Shown: positions 7,854 to 16,107 of the stretch, piece by piece
How positions within the stretch are numbered: position 1 is the stretch's first letter
How the letters are laid out: the number at the start of each line of letters is the position of its first letter
NCBI RefSeq assembly: GCF_008905045.1
Contig: NZ_VWMY01000034.1
Span: 69,722-133,721, forward strand
From: Streptomyces albicerus
GTDB taxonomy: Bacteria > Actinomycetota > Actinomycetes > Streptomycetales > Streptomycetaceae
Direction: 5' to 3'
Length of the DNA: 64,000 bases
Notes under the pieces: model-generated
What the model saw: the letters and a program-made list of their open reading frames with translations, nothing else
Told to the model about the DNA's origin: nothing
Databases searched by the model: none
Program-made: the position numbers and the translations under genes

Positions 7854-8429
7854 CTACGCTTGCTGCCCAGGGTCCTTGACGCCGTAGCGCAGATAGACCA
7901 CACCATTGCTGAAACGCCGCTCGTCCCACAGCTCGAGATCGACGCGGACGCCGTCCGGGAAGAACGGGTTGCCGCCGCCGACGATCGCCGGTCCCACGAA
8001 GAGCTGGTACTCGTCGACGAGCCCGGCGCGGATCGCGTGAGCCGCCAGGCGCGGCCCTTCGACGGTGATGTCGAGGTCGGACTCGGCCTTCAGTTTTCGC
8101 ACCGCATCCGGGTCGAACGTCCGCTCCAGCCGGGTTCGCGCGCTGGTGACCTCGTCCAGCGTCGTGGAGTAGACGATCTTGTCGGCGGCCCGCCAGATCC
8201 GCGCATACTCCAGGATGAAAGGCGGCTGGTCGGGCACCGTGTGCGCCGTCTCCCAGTAGACCATCGTCTCGTACATCCGACGGCCGTACAGGTTCGTGCC
8301 GATCGCTCGAAATTTCTCGTTGATGAACTTGTGCACCTCCTCCTCGGGACCACCCCAGCCGAAGTTGCCGTCGGGATCGCTCACGAAGCCGTCGAGTGAC
8401 GTGGTCATCGAATAGATCAGCTTGCCCAT
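7854..8429 (-). CDS. Dihydrofolate reductase family protein (RibD C-terminal-like)
   Basis: A 191-residue protein with the RibD-C/DHFR fold: KLIYSMTTSLDGFVSDPDGNF at the N terminus, YGRRMYETMVYW for nucleotide binding and FVGPAIVGGGNPFF near the C terminus. Proteins of this group are probably NADPH-dependent reductases of unknown substrate and are common in Streptomyces. GAGG lies 5 nt upstream of the ATG. It is followed after 57 bp by nothing co-directional and preceded by the cupin gene at 8487-8999, with which it may be co-transcribed. There are no oddities; the 176 bp downstream hold nothing recognisable. Confidence 0.85.
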   Translation of the reverse strand: MGKLIYSMTTSLDGFVSDPDGNFGWGGPEEEVHKFINEKFRAIGTNLYGRRMYETMVYWETAHTVPDQPPFILEYARIWRAADKIVYSTTLDEVTSARTRLERTFDPDAVRKLKAESDLDITVEGPRLAAHAIRAGLVDEYQLFVGPAIVGGGNPFFPDGVRVDLELWDERRFSNGVVYLRYGVKDPGQQA

Positions 8430-8486
8430 GGGTGCCTCGTCCTTCCGTGGAACTGTTGGCAGTTGAGCTGGAACCGGTCCCCGCTG

Positions 8487-8999
8487 TCAGTCGTAGTAGC
8501 GGCGGACGCTGGAACCCAGTCTGGACACGTCCGTGCCGTAGATGTGCAGGGAGATGGCGGTGGTGGCCGCTTGGTTGCAGACACGGTGGATGTCGCCCGG
8601 CGGGGCGAAGCCGCTGACCTCACCGACGTGTTGGGCGTTCTCGCCGACGGGGTTCAGGTTCTCGTCGTACAGGATCTCGTGCTCGACGCCTTGTAATTCG
8701 CCGAAGACGCACCAGGTGGTGTGGTCGTGGATACGCGTGCCCTGCCCCGGTCGCCAGACCACCGCCAGCACGGAGAACGAGGAGTCCGGTTCGACGTGCA
8801 GTATGTGGCCGCGTGCCCGGTCAGGATCCCCGAGTCGTTGCTCGGGGGTGAGCATGGCGGGCGTCGGAAGTCGTCGGCGGAGCTGGTCGGCGACGAGATC
8901 GGCGGTTGTGGCCCAGTCCGCGCGGACTCCGACGGCGTCACGCACCGCGGCCACGAGTTCGTTGAGCGCCGGGTGAAGGCGGCGCAGCGTGTCGGTCAC
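8487..8999 (-). CDS. Cysteine dioxygenase-type cupin
   Basis: A 170-residue protein of the thiol dioxygenase cupin family, which oxidises cysteine or 3-mercaptopropionate to the sulfinate with Fe(II). The iron ligands are visible as His91 and His93 in RIHDHTTWCVFGE and His138 in PPGDIHRVCNQ; SLHIYGTD follows at 151-158. Cys97 sits where some cysteine dioxygenases form their Cys-Tyr cofactor, but bacterial forms vary. It starts on GTG at 8999, 5 nt after AAGGAG. It diverges from a MocR regulator only 105 bp away, the usual arrangement for a regulator and its target. Confidence 0.85.
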   Translation of the reverse strand: MTDTLRRLHPALNELVAAVRDAVGVRADWATTADLVADQLRRRLPTPAMLTPEQRLGDPDRARGHILHVEPDSSFSVLAVVWRPGQGTRIHDHTTWCVFGELQGVEHEILYDENLNPVGENAQHVGEVSGFAPPGDIHRVCNQAATTAISLHIYGTDVSRLGSSVRRYYD

Positions 9000-9104
9000 G
9001 TCATCTCCTTCGGGACGGGTGAAGCGTCGGTCGGTGAGGGGGTCTCTCCTCGGTTCCGGCCTTCAGCATGCTGGGGAAGCGGTCCGTCGGTAAGGTCCAG
9101 TTGC

Positions 9105-10517
9105 ATGCCGATCGAGTGGACCGGTTCGGATCCCGAGCTGCTGTTGAAGCTGGACCGCGGACACGGCGAACCACTGCGTACCCAGCTCGAACGCGCGTTG
9201 CGTCAGTCGATCCAGTCGGGCCGCCTGCAGGCCGGGGAGCGGATCCCGTCCACACGGCGGTTGGCAGCCGAACTGGGCATCTCGCGCGGGCTGGTCGTCG
9301 ACTGCTACGCGCAGCTCGAGGCGGAGGGTTACCTGAGCAGCCGTCCCGGATCGGCGACGCGGGTGGCGGACGGCGCCGGGCGTTCACCCGTGGTCCGGCG
9401 GACCGAGGTGGCACCGCTTCTGCAGCCGCTTCCTCCAGGAGCGACCGACTTCCGGCCCGTCCAGCCCGACCTCTCGTACTTCCCGCGACGCGACTGGCTG
9501 TGGGCGTTGGGCGAGGCCGCCCGCCGTGCGCCCAGCTCCGAGTTCGGCTACGGCGAAGCCCAGGGCAGCGGCACGCTGCGGGAGGTGGTCGCCGGCTACC
9601 TCCGCAGAGTGCGCGGCGCCGTCGCCGAGCCGCAGCTGATGGTGATCAGCAGCGGATTCGCCCAAGGGCTCGCGCTGGTCCTGAGCGCGCTCGCGGCCGA
9701 GCGGGTCCGTCGCGTCGCCGTCGAGGAACCCGGTCCGACGTACCGGGACATCGTCACAACGCGGGCGGGGATCGAGGCGGTTCCCGTCCCGGTCGACGAA
9801 GGCGGCATCGATGTCGGCGCACTCGCCGCCACCGGCGCGCGCGCCGTCATCCTGACCCCCGCCCATCAGTCCCCCACCGGTGTGGTGCTGACCCCCGAGC
9901 GGCGCCACGCCGTTCTGGCCTGGGCACGCGAGCGGGACGCGACGATCGTCGAGGACGACTACGACACGGAGTTCCGCTACGACCGCGAACCCGTCGGAAC
10001 GCTCCAGGGCCTGGCACCGGAAAGGGTCGTCCTGCTCGGCACGGTGAGCAAGTCGCTGGCTCCCGGACTGCGCCTGGGCTGGGTCCTCAGCCCGCCGCAC
10101 CTCGTCGCGGCCATCGCCCATGCCAAGCGGTACGCCGACCGGGGGTCACCGACCCTGGACCAACTGGCTCTCGCCACGCTGCTGGAGTCGGGCCGGTACG
10201 ACCGACACCTGCGCCGCATGCGCAAGGTCTACGCCGGCCGCCGGGCCGCTCTGGTGCGAGCCCTGCAGGACCAGGTGCCACGGGTCGGCGTCGGCGGTCT
10301 GGCCGCCGGCCTGCACGCCGTGGCCCACCTTCCCGACGACGTCGACGAACGCCATGTCGTGCGCGAGGCGTGGGCCCGGTCGATCGGCCTGCACGGCATG
10401 AGCCACTACCGGATCGACGGTGCCTCCCACCCGCCACAACTCGTGATGGGCTTCGGCCACCTCACAGAGACCGCCATCGCCCGCGGCATCGCCACGATCG
10501 CGGACCTCCTCGGCTGA
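9105..10517 (+). CDS. MocR-type PLP-dependent transcriptional regulator (GntR + aminotransferase)
   Basis: A 470-residue fusion. Residues ~10-85 form a GntR winged helix (PLRTQLERALRQSIQSGRL, then IPSTRRLAAELGISRG), and from ~115 on a fold-type I aminotransferase domain follows. The PLP lysine is Lys316 in GTVSKSLAPGLRLGW, and the phosphate and ring contacts lie around VEDDYDTEFRYD. Such proteins (PdxR, GabR, TauR) sense amino compounds through PLP. Being divergent from a cysteine-dioxygenase-type gene, it most likely controls sulfur amino acid oxidation; this is inference. The ATG at 9105 begins the homology. The 105-bp gap contains repeated GGTCC/GGTCG elements that could be its binding site. 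Confidence 0.88.
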   Translation: MPIEWTGSDPELLLKLDRGHGEPLRTQLERALRQSIQSGRLQAGERIPSTRRLAAELGISRGLVVDCYAQLEAEGYLSSRPGSATRVADGAGRSPVVRRTEVAPLLQPLPPGATDFRPVQPDLSYFPRRDWLWALGEAARRAPSSEFGYGEAQGSGTLREVVAGYLRRVRGAVAEPQLMVISSGFAQGLALVLSALAAERVRRVAVEEPGPTYRDIVTTRAGIEAVPVPVDEGGIDVGALAATGARAVILTPAHQSPTGVVLTPERRHAVLAWARERDATIVEDDYDTEFRYDREPVGTLQGLAPERVVLLGTVSKSLAPGLRLGWVLSPPHLVAAIAHAKRYADRGSPTLDQLALATLLESGRYDRHLRRMRKVYAGRRAALVRALQDQVPRVGVGGLAAGLHAVAHLPDDVDERHVVREAWARSIGLHGMSHYRIDGASHPPQLVMGFGHLTETAIARGIATIADLLG

Positions 10518-10526
10518 CTCCGGCCG

Positions 10527-10760
10527 TCAGCCGTTCAGCCGGGTACGCAACAGCCGCTTGCCCAGTTCAGCGCCCTTGCGGCTGTCGGCCTGCGCCTTGC
10601 GGAACAGTTCGACTACCTCGCTGTCCTTGTCCCGCTCCGCATCCTGGATGTACGTCTCCAGCCGAAGGGCGTTGTTCAGGCACGACTCGACGTACCAGAT
10701 CAGGTTGTAGTCCTTGTCCTGCGTGCCGGTGATGCCACCGGTTTCGGTGCTGCTTGTCAT
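10527..10760 (-). CDS. Small conserved helical protein
   Basis: A 77-residue protein preceded by GGAGGAGATCCACC, a strong ribosome binding site that fixes the start at 10760. It has no signal peptide or membrane segment. The sequence is predicted to be mostly helical with a Tyr/Trp/Cys-containing segment (DYNLIWYVESCLNNALRLE) followed by charged helices rich in Lys, Arg and Glu. I believe similar small proteins recur in Streptomyces but cannot name a function. It ends 9 bp from the end of the convergent MocR gene. Confidence 0.7.
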   Translation of the reverse strand: MTSSTETGGITGTQDKDYNLIWYVESCLNNALRLETYIQDAERDKDSEVVELFRKAQADSRKGAELGKRLLRTRLNG

Positions 10761-10958
10761 GGTGGATCTCCTCCGTGTCGTTTGATGAGGCCTTTCGGGG
10801 ATCAGAGGGGAGTCACCCGCCACGCTTGAAGCGTGGTGATCCTCAGAGCGGCTGACGGGTACCCGAGGAGTCCTGGCACACGCATCCGTGCGCCTCGGAA
10901 AGCCGGATAGAAGCACCAGGGCACGACTGGGCACCCACCACGCTCGGCAGGGATGCGC

Positions 10959-12202
10959 TCACCTCTGCGTGGACAGAGCAGCCAACGAGGCCGCCGCGAG
11001 GGAAGCCGCGGAGAGCAGTGCGAAGAGGGTGGAGTATCCCCCGAGTTCGACGGCGAGGGCCGCTCCCGCGAAGGGGGCGAGAGCGCTGGCGACGGTGACG
11101 GGTGCGGCTAGGAGGCCGGAGAGACGGCCGTAGTGGGTGGTGCCCCAGCGGTCGGTGACGGCGGTGGCCTGGAGGAGGGTGAGATTGCCGCGGACCATGC
11201 CCGCGGAGATGGCCAGGAGGAGCAGGAGCGGATAGGGACCCGGGGTGAGGGCCAGCGCCAGGGTGGTGGCTCCGCCCGCGGCGATCAGCGCGACGGTGCG
11301 GGTGGTAACTCCCGTATGGCGGGCGAGGGTTGTGTAGAGGGTGCGGCCGAGGGTCTGGCCCGCACCACCGAGACCGAGAGCCCAGGCCGCCGCGGTGGGG
11401 CTCGCGCCACGTTCGGTCAACAGCGGAACGATGGCGATGACGACGGCGTACATCGCGAAGCCGTTGAGCGTGAGCGCGGCGGCGAGCATCAGGAAGGGGC
11501 GGCTGCGGATCACCGAGTCGCTGTGGGTGGTGGTCCGGCGAGCGGAGTTCTGCGGGGCCGGTGGCCACGGGGCGCGCAACGCGAGCGCATGCGTCGGGAC
11601 GGTGACAGCCGCGAGGATCACGGCCAGGGCCGCGTAGGTGGTGCGCCAGCTGAGGTGTTCGGCGAGCGCGGCCGTGAGTGGGGCGAAGGCAGTGGACGCC
11701 AGGCCGCCCGCGAGCGTGACGATCGTGAGGGCACGGACCCTGTCCTCTCCCCACCTGGGGGTCCCCCCAGGCCCTTTAGGCACTGGGGGAGGGTGAGCGC
11801 GGCGAAGGCGGGCTGGTAGAAGGTGGCGGCCATCGCCACGCCTGCGACCAGCCAGGCGGCGGTGAAGACCGCGAGGTTGGGCGCGTACGCGATGCCCAGC
11901 ACCGCGGCGACGCCAAGCAGTGAGCCGACGGTCATCACGGCTCGCGGCCCCCGGCGGTCGAGGATGCGTCCGACGGGTATCCCGGCGAGCGCGGAGACGA
12001 CCAGGGCGCCCGAGAAGGCGCCGGTCGTGGCGGTGGTGGACCAGCCGGTGTCCGCGGTGATGCGGGCGTTGAGGACCGGGAAGGCGTAGTAGACGATGCC
12101 CCAGCTGGTGATCTGGGTGGCGCACAGGGCCGGCAGGGCGGCGCGCGGCCGCGACCGGTCGCCCGTTCCGGTCGCGGCCTGACTGGTGTGAAGGTGGGGC
12201 AT
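10959..12202 (-). pseudogene. MFS transporter of the arsenic locus, frameshifted by a repeat
   Basis: The N-terminal half (start at 12202, MPHLHTSQAATG) and the C-terminal half lie in different frames. The first frame runs through GIVYYAFPVLNARI, GRILDRRGPRAVMTV and ATFYQPAFAALT. The protein then continues in another frame as WGEDRVRALTIVTLAGGLAS to the end at 10959. The junction is a 35-bp GC-rich element (11757-11791); 35 is not a multiple of three. Together the halves would make a normal 12-helix MFS protein of about 400 residues. It lies 7 bp downstream of the ArsI-like gene, so it was probably an exporter for an arsenical. A sequencing error in the G/C runs of the element could also explain the break. 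Confidence 0.75.
11757..11791. repeat. 35-bp GC-rich repeat disrupting the MFS gene
   Basis: The element begins GGGGGTCCCCCCAGG and ends GCACTGGGGGAG, with CCCTTTAG between. With flanking bases it can form a CCTGGGGG/CCCCCCAGG hairpin. It resembles short hairpin repeats I associate with Streptomyces intergenic regions. It falls exactly between codons that are adjacent in other MFS proteins (AALT and RWG). Confidence 0.65.
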
Positions 12203-12209
12203 CCGGCGG

Positions 12210-12671
12210 TCAGCAACAGCCGTCGGCGGCGGGTTCGTTCGCGCCGGTGTCGGCCGCGTCCGGGGCGGCGCAACAGGTGCTGCCCTGCTCCTTGGTCAGC
12301 GTGTCGGCGTCGGCCTTGACGACGTACACCTCCCAGGGCTCACGGCCGGGACCGTGCACCCAGACCTTGTCCTGGAGGGCGAAGCAGCACGTGGTGTCGT
12401 TCTCCACGTCCGTGGCCAGGCCCGCGTCGGCCAGCCGGGCCGTGGCCGCGTTGACGGCTTCGGTGGATTCGACCTCGACACCCAGGTGATCCATGCGGGT
12501 GTCCTCCCCCGCGGCGCTCTCGACGAGGACGAGCTTGAGCGGGGGCTCGGCGATGGCGAAGTTGGCGTAGCCGTCGCGGAGTTTGGCGGGCTCGGTGCCG
12601 AAGAGCTTGGTGTAGAAGGCGATGGACGCGGCGAGGTCGGGCACGCGGAGGGCGAGTTGTACGCGGGACAT
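12210..12671 (-). CDS. arsI: ArsI/CadI-like VOC metalloenzyme
   Basis: A 153-residue single-domain glyoxalase-fold protein (MSRVQLALRVPDLAASIAFY start). ArsI cleaves the carbon-arsenic bond of trivalent methyl- and aryl-arsenicals with Fe(II), using a vicinal cysteine pair. Here Cys95-Cys96 lie in NDTTCCFALQDKVWV, and metal ligands are likely His62 (MDHLGV) and Glu114 (PWEVY). The C-terminal tail holds two more Cys pairs (132-133 and 152-153) that could bind thiophilic metals. It is 27 bp downstream of the ArsO-like gene and under the same ArsR-type control region. A CadI-like (cadmium-induced) role cannot be excluded. Confidence 0.82.
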   Translation of the reverse strand: MSRVQLALRVPDLAASIAFYTKLFGTEPAKLRDGYANFAIAEPPLKLVLVESAAGEDTRMDHLGVEVESTEAVNAATARLADAGLATDVENDTTCCFALQDKVWVHGPGREPWEVYVVKADADTLTKEQGSTCCAAPDAADTGANEPAADGCC

Positions 12672-12698
12672 GGCGAACCTCCTTGGATGGGTGGGGTC

Positions 12699-14063
12699 TC
12701 AGCAGCCGCCGGAGGAGACCGGGGCGCCGATGCCGATCTGCAGGGTGGTCGGGGTCGCGCAGCAGCCGCCACCGGCCTGCTCCGCGCTCTCCGGCTCGTC
12801 GAAGAGTCCGGCGCCGCCGCACACTCCGGACTCCGGGAGCGTCAACTCGACGCGCTCGGCGGCCTCTTGGTCTCCGGCGAGTGCGGCGCTGATGGAGCGC
12901 ACCTGCTCGTAGCCGGTCAGCGCGAGGAAGGTGGGCGCCCGGCCGTAGGACTTCATGCCGACCAGGTAGACGTCCTTCTCCGGGTGGGAGAGCTCGCCCA
13001 CGCCGTGCGGGTAGACGGTGCCGCAGGAGTGCACGTTGGGGTCGATGAGCGGGGCCAGCGCGGTCGGGGCCTGGAGGCGTTCGTCGAGGCCCAGGCGGAC
13101 CTCGGAGAGGAAGGAGAGGTCGGGGCGGAAGCCGGTCAGGGCGATGACCTCGTCCACCGGGTCGAGACGGCGGCCGTCCTCGGCGACCAGGACCAGGCGG
13201 CCGTCGCCGTCCCGCTCGATCGCCTCGGTGCGGAAGCCCGTGACGGCGTCGGCGTGGCCGTTGTCGACGGCGGCCTTGGCGGCCAGGCCGAGGGCGCCGC
13301 GGGCGGGCAGCTGATCGGCTTCCCCGCCGCCGAAGGTGGAGCCGCTGATGCCCCGGCGCAGGATCCACAGCGCGCGTGTGCCCGGCTCGTCCTGGGCCAG
13401 GTCGGCGAGGGTCGCCAGCGCGGTGAAGGCGGACGCCCCGGAACCGATGACGGCGGTGCGCCGGCCGGCATAGCGGGCGCGTACGGCCGGGTCCTTGAGG
13501 TCGGGCACACGGTAGGTGATGCGGTCGGTGGCGGCCCGCTCCCCCAGGGCGGCCAGTCCGCTGCCGCCGGCCGGGCTCGGAGTGGTCCAGGTGCCCGAGG
13601 CGTCGATGACCGCCCGGGCGAAGAGGCGCTCCTCGCGGCCGTCCGCGGTGGTGAGGTGAACGACGAGGGACTGGCTGTCGCGGTCGGCGTCCACGATGCG
13701 GTCCCGTCCGGCGCGGGAGACGCCGGTGACGGTGGCACCGTAACGGACACGGTCACCGAGGGTGTCGGCGAGGGGCTGCAGGTAGAGCTCGGCCCAGTCG
13801 CCGCCGGTGGGGTAGGTCGCCGCGTCGGGGCGGGTCCAGCCGGTGGGAGCGAGCAGCTTCTCGGCGGCGGGATCGGTGACTTCGCCCCAGGTGGAGAACA
13901 GCCGGACGTGGGACCAGTCCCGCACCGCGCCGGCCGCCAGCGGACCCGATTCCAGGACCAGGGGCGTCAGTTGCCGCTCGAGCAGGTGGGCCGCGGCGGC
14001 CAGACCGACGGGGCCGGCTCCGATGACGACGACGGGCAGATCGTGGGTGGCGGGCACAGTCAC
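12699..14063 (-). CDS. arsO: ArsO-like flavin monooxygenase (NAD(P)/FAD oxidoreductase)
   Basis: A 454-residue two-dinucleotide-binding flavoprotein. The FAD motif is VVVIGAGPVGLAAAAHL at the N terminus and the NAD(P) motif is TAVIGSGASAFTALATL near residue 210; IALTGFRPD is the typical flavin-family motif toward the C terminus. The GTG at 14063 is chosen because GGAGAG lies 4 nt upstream. The C terminus ends in a Cys-rich tail (GGGCCATPTT, SSGGC) like its neighbour ArsI, consistent with arsenic or metal contact. ArsO-type enzymes occur in Streptomyces arsenic operons. The exact reaction is not settled. Transcription diverges from arsR. Confidence 0.82.
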   Translation of the reverse strand: MTVPATHDLPVVVIGAGPVGLAAAAHLLERQLTPLVLESGPLAAGAVRDWSHVRLFSTWGEVTDPAAEKLLAPTGWTRPDAATYPTGGDWAELYLQPLADTLGDRVRYGATVTGVSRAGRDRIVDADRDSQSLVVHLTTADGREERLFARAVIDASGTWTTPSPAGGSGLAALGERAATDRITYRVPDLKDPAVRARYAGRRTAVIGSGASAFTALATLADLAQDEPGTRALWILRRGISGSTFGGGEADQLPARGALGLAAKAAVDNGHADAVTGFRTEAIERDGDGRLVLVAEDGRRLDPVDEVIALTGFRPDLSFLSEVRLGLDERLQAPTALAPLIDPNVHSCGTVYPHGVGELSHPEKDVYLVGMKSYGRAPTFLALTGYEQVRSISAALAGDQEAAERVELTLPESGVCGGAGLFDEPESAEQAGGGCCATPTTLQIGIGAPVSSGGC

Positions 14064-14323
14064 GGGACTCTCCTCGACTTCGATGCTTATCGATACGCTG
14101 TGGACACCAGCATGCACCTTGAATAGACGTACGTCAACATAGAGGTTCATCGAAATAGCCACTCCGAGGCGGGCGCGAGACTCTCCGCAGTCGAGGCGGA
14201 GAAGGTCGCCACTGTCTACGCAAACTCCGCGAAGCGACCCTGCGAGCCCCGGACCGCCCGGCCGGACGGGCGCGCTACTTAGGCAGCTATCGAAACAGCG
14301 GATGTTGGCATCTCGGCGAACGA

Positions 14324-14339
14324 GTGTCAATATAGACAC
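14324..14339. promoter_or_regulatory. ArsR-type operator
   Basis: A perfect inverted repeat, GTGTC-AATATA-GACAC, ends one base before the arsR ATG. A related half site, GTCAACATAGAG, lies near 14132-14143 upstream of the ArsO-like gene. The position suggests autoregulation of arsR and shared control of the divergent genes. No Shine-Dalgarno sequence fits between it and the ATG, so arsR may be translated from a leaderless or very short leader. Confidence 0.6.
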
Positions 14340-14711
14340 ATGTCGAATCTTCAGGAGAAGGTGGCCGTGCTCCCGGCCGAGCCCTGCTGCCCACCCCTGA
14401 CCGAGAGGGAGCTGACGGCGGAGGAGGCCCAGAGGACCGCCGCCATGTTCAAGGCGCTGGGTGACCCGGTCCGGCTGCGCCTGTTCTCCAAGGTGGCCTC
14501 CCACCCGGACAACGAGGCCTGCGTGTGCGACATCGCAGACGTCGGCGTCTCGCAGCCGACCGTCTCCCACCACTTGAAGAAGCTCAAGGAGGCCGGACTG
14601 CTCGCCTCCGAGCGGCGCGGGACGTGGGTCTACTACCGCGTCGAGCCGTCCGTGCTCGCCGCCATGGGCCAGCTGCTGTCGTTGGCGCCAGCCCCCGCCA
14701 AGGTGGCCTGA
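14340..14711 (+). CDS. arsR: ArsR-family arsenic-responsive repressor
   Basis: A 123-residue winged-helix repressor. The DNA-binding helix pair is DVGVSQPTVSHHLKKLKEAG and the wing is SERRGTWVYYRVEP. Candidate As(III) ligands are Cys61 and Cys63 in ACVCDIADVG, with Cys16-Cys17 (EPCCPPL) as a possible additional site. It lies divergent from the ArsO/ArsI/MFS operon with a palindrome at its start. It ends before a strong bidirectional hairpin shared with the convergent phytase gene. Confidence 0.9.
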   Translation: MSNLQEKVAVLPAEPCCPPLTERELTAEEAQRTAAMFKALGDPVRLRLFSKVASHPDNEACVCDIADVGVSQPTVSHHLKKLKEAGLLASERRGTWVYYRVEPSVLAAMGQLLSLAPAPAKVA

Positions 14712-14759
14712 CCTTCACGGGATCCTGTTCGGCGGCAGGCCGTCGAGGGCCGAGCAGCA

Positions 14760-14794
14760 CGTACGGCCGCCAGGGAGCACCCGGCGGCCGTACG
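14760..14794. terminator. Bidirectional hairpin terminator
   Basis: CGTACGGCCGCC (14760-14771) and GGCGGCCGTACG (14783-14794) form a perfect 12-bp stem with an 11-nt loop. It lies between the ends of the convergent arsR and phytase genes. There is no U-run, as is common for Streptomyces terminators. Confidence 0.75.
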
Positions 14795-14799
14795 GGATG

Positions 14800-16107
14800 T
14801 CACATGTCGGTGGCGTCCACCACAGCGCCGAGGTCGACGAACTTGAAGCCGGTCGCCGTACGCGTGCCACCCTCGCCGTCCGGCACCGCAGGGGTCTCCT
14901 GGCCGTCCTGGACGACGAGCAGGCCGCGCGGGTACCGCGTTCCCAGCGGGGCGTTGAGCACGGCGGCGCCGTCGCTCTCCTCCACGCTGTCGAGCGTCGC
15001 CGTGGCGGCCCCGATCCGGAAGCCGCCCTCGTACTCGTTGGCCTCGCTCACCTCGCGGTCGTACAGGGCGAAGGTGTTGTCGCCCTGGCTGGAGGCGAGC
15101 AGGTAGCCGTCGCCGTCCTTCTCCTGGAACAGGGTCAGGCCCTCGACGTCGGCCGACAGCCGCGCGCCGCCGTAGCCGGGGTCGGTGCCCGGCGTGCACT
15201 CCTCGGTCGCCTCGTCGTAGACGCCGGGGACGCCGTACTCCTTGACCTTGTCCACCAGGACCGGCTTGCCGGTGAGGTCGGCGCTCAGCCGCCAGATGCC
15301 GATGTCCTCCTGACCGGCGTAGAGCGTGCCGGTCGCCGGGTCGACGACCATGCCCTCGACCTGCGGGAGTTCGTCGGGCTCCGCGCAGGGGCTCCAGGAC
15401 GTGCCGTCGGGCAGGCGGAAGGAGGACGGCAGGTCGAGGGCGCGCACCTTGCGGTAGCCGACCCTGCCGCCTGCGGCCGGTACGAGTTCGAGGAGGGCGA
15501 GGCGGGTCCGTTCCCGCTGGCTGACCAGGGCGTACGTACGCCCAGTTGCCTTGTCCGTCCAGGTGGCCAGGCCGTACGCGGTCCGCTGGTCGTTGATCGC
15601 GGACTGGTCCGCGGAGAACACCGGGGCGGCCGCCGGGTCGGTGATGTCCTTCAGCGGGCCGCCCGGCTGCGACGGGTCGATGCGGTAGATCCGCAGGCGG
15701 TCGTTGCCCCGGTCGCTCACCACCGCCACGTCGGCCCGGCCGGCGGACGTGCGCAGGCCGGAGACGAGGTCGACGTTGTTGTAGCGGCCCGGCGCGTCGT
15801 CCGCCGTCGGAGGCTGCGGGGCGGACAGCGACTGCACCAGGCGCGCGTCCAGGTCGTAGACCCGCAGGCCGCCCTCCTTGGCGGTGGCCATGACGAGGCT
15901 GCGCCCGGGGTCGGCGGCGTTGCGCCAGATCGCCGGGTCGTCCGCGTCGGAGTTGCCGCCCGCCTCGTCGTCGTAGAGGGCGGGAGTCTCGCTGGTGGCG
16001 GTCACCACCGGCAGGTCGGCCGCCCCTGAGGGTGCCGCCGCGAGAAGGACCAGGGCGGTGCCGGAGGCGAGGACTGCGGCTCTTCGCTTGGCGTGCTGCG
16101 TTCTCAC
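14800..16107 (-). CDS. Secreted beta-propeller phytase (3-phytase)
   Basis: A 435-residue exported protein with an N-terminal signal peptide (MRTQHAKRR, a hydrophobic stretch, then a cleavage region near PSGAAD). Beta-propeller phytase hallmarks include NSDADDPAIWRN, GLRVYDLDARLVQSL, RYNNVDLVSGL, DRGNDRLRIY, GYGGARLSADVEGLTLF and SSQGDNTFALYDRE, with many Asp/Glu residues expected to bind calcium. The enzyme would release phosphate from phytate outside the cell. The GTG at 16107 lies 5 nt after GGAAG. No convincing PHO box was found upstream, although CGACAG is repeated three times just before the ribosome binding site. Confidence 0.88.
   Translation of the reverse strand: MRTQHAKRRAAVLASGTALVLLAAAPSGAADLPVVTATSETPALYDDEAGGNSDADDPAIWRNAADPGRSLVMATAKEGGLRVYDLDARLVQSLSAPQPPTADDAPGRYNNVDLVSGLRTSAGRADVAVVSDRGNDRLRIYRIDPSQPGGPLKDITDPAAAPVFSADQSAINDQRTAYGLATWTDKATGRTYALVSQRERTRLALLELVPAAGGRVGYRKVRALDLPSSFRLPDGTSWSPCAEPDELPQVEGMVVDPATGTLYAGQEDIGIWRLSADLTGKPVLVDKVKEYGVPGVYDEATEECTPGTDPGYGGARLSADVEGLTLFQEKDGDGYLLASSQGDNTFALYDREVSEANEYEGGFRIGAATATLDSVEESDGAAVLNAPLGTRYPRGLLVVQDGQETPAVPDGEGGTRTATGFKFVDLGAVVDATDM

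Noticed and set aside
12354..14126. Plus-strand frame across ArsO and ArsI genes
   Set aside because: Gly/Asp/Arg-rich antisense frame without motifs.
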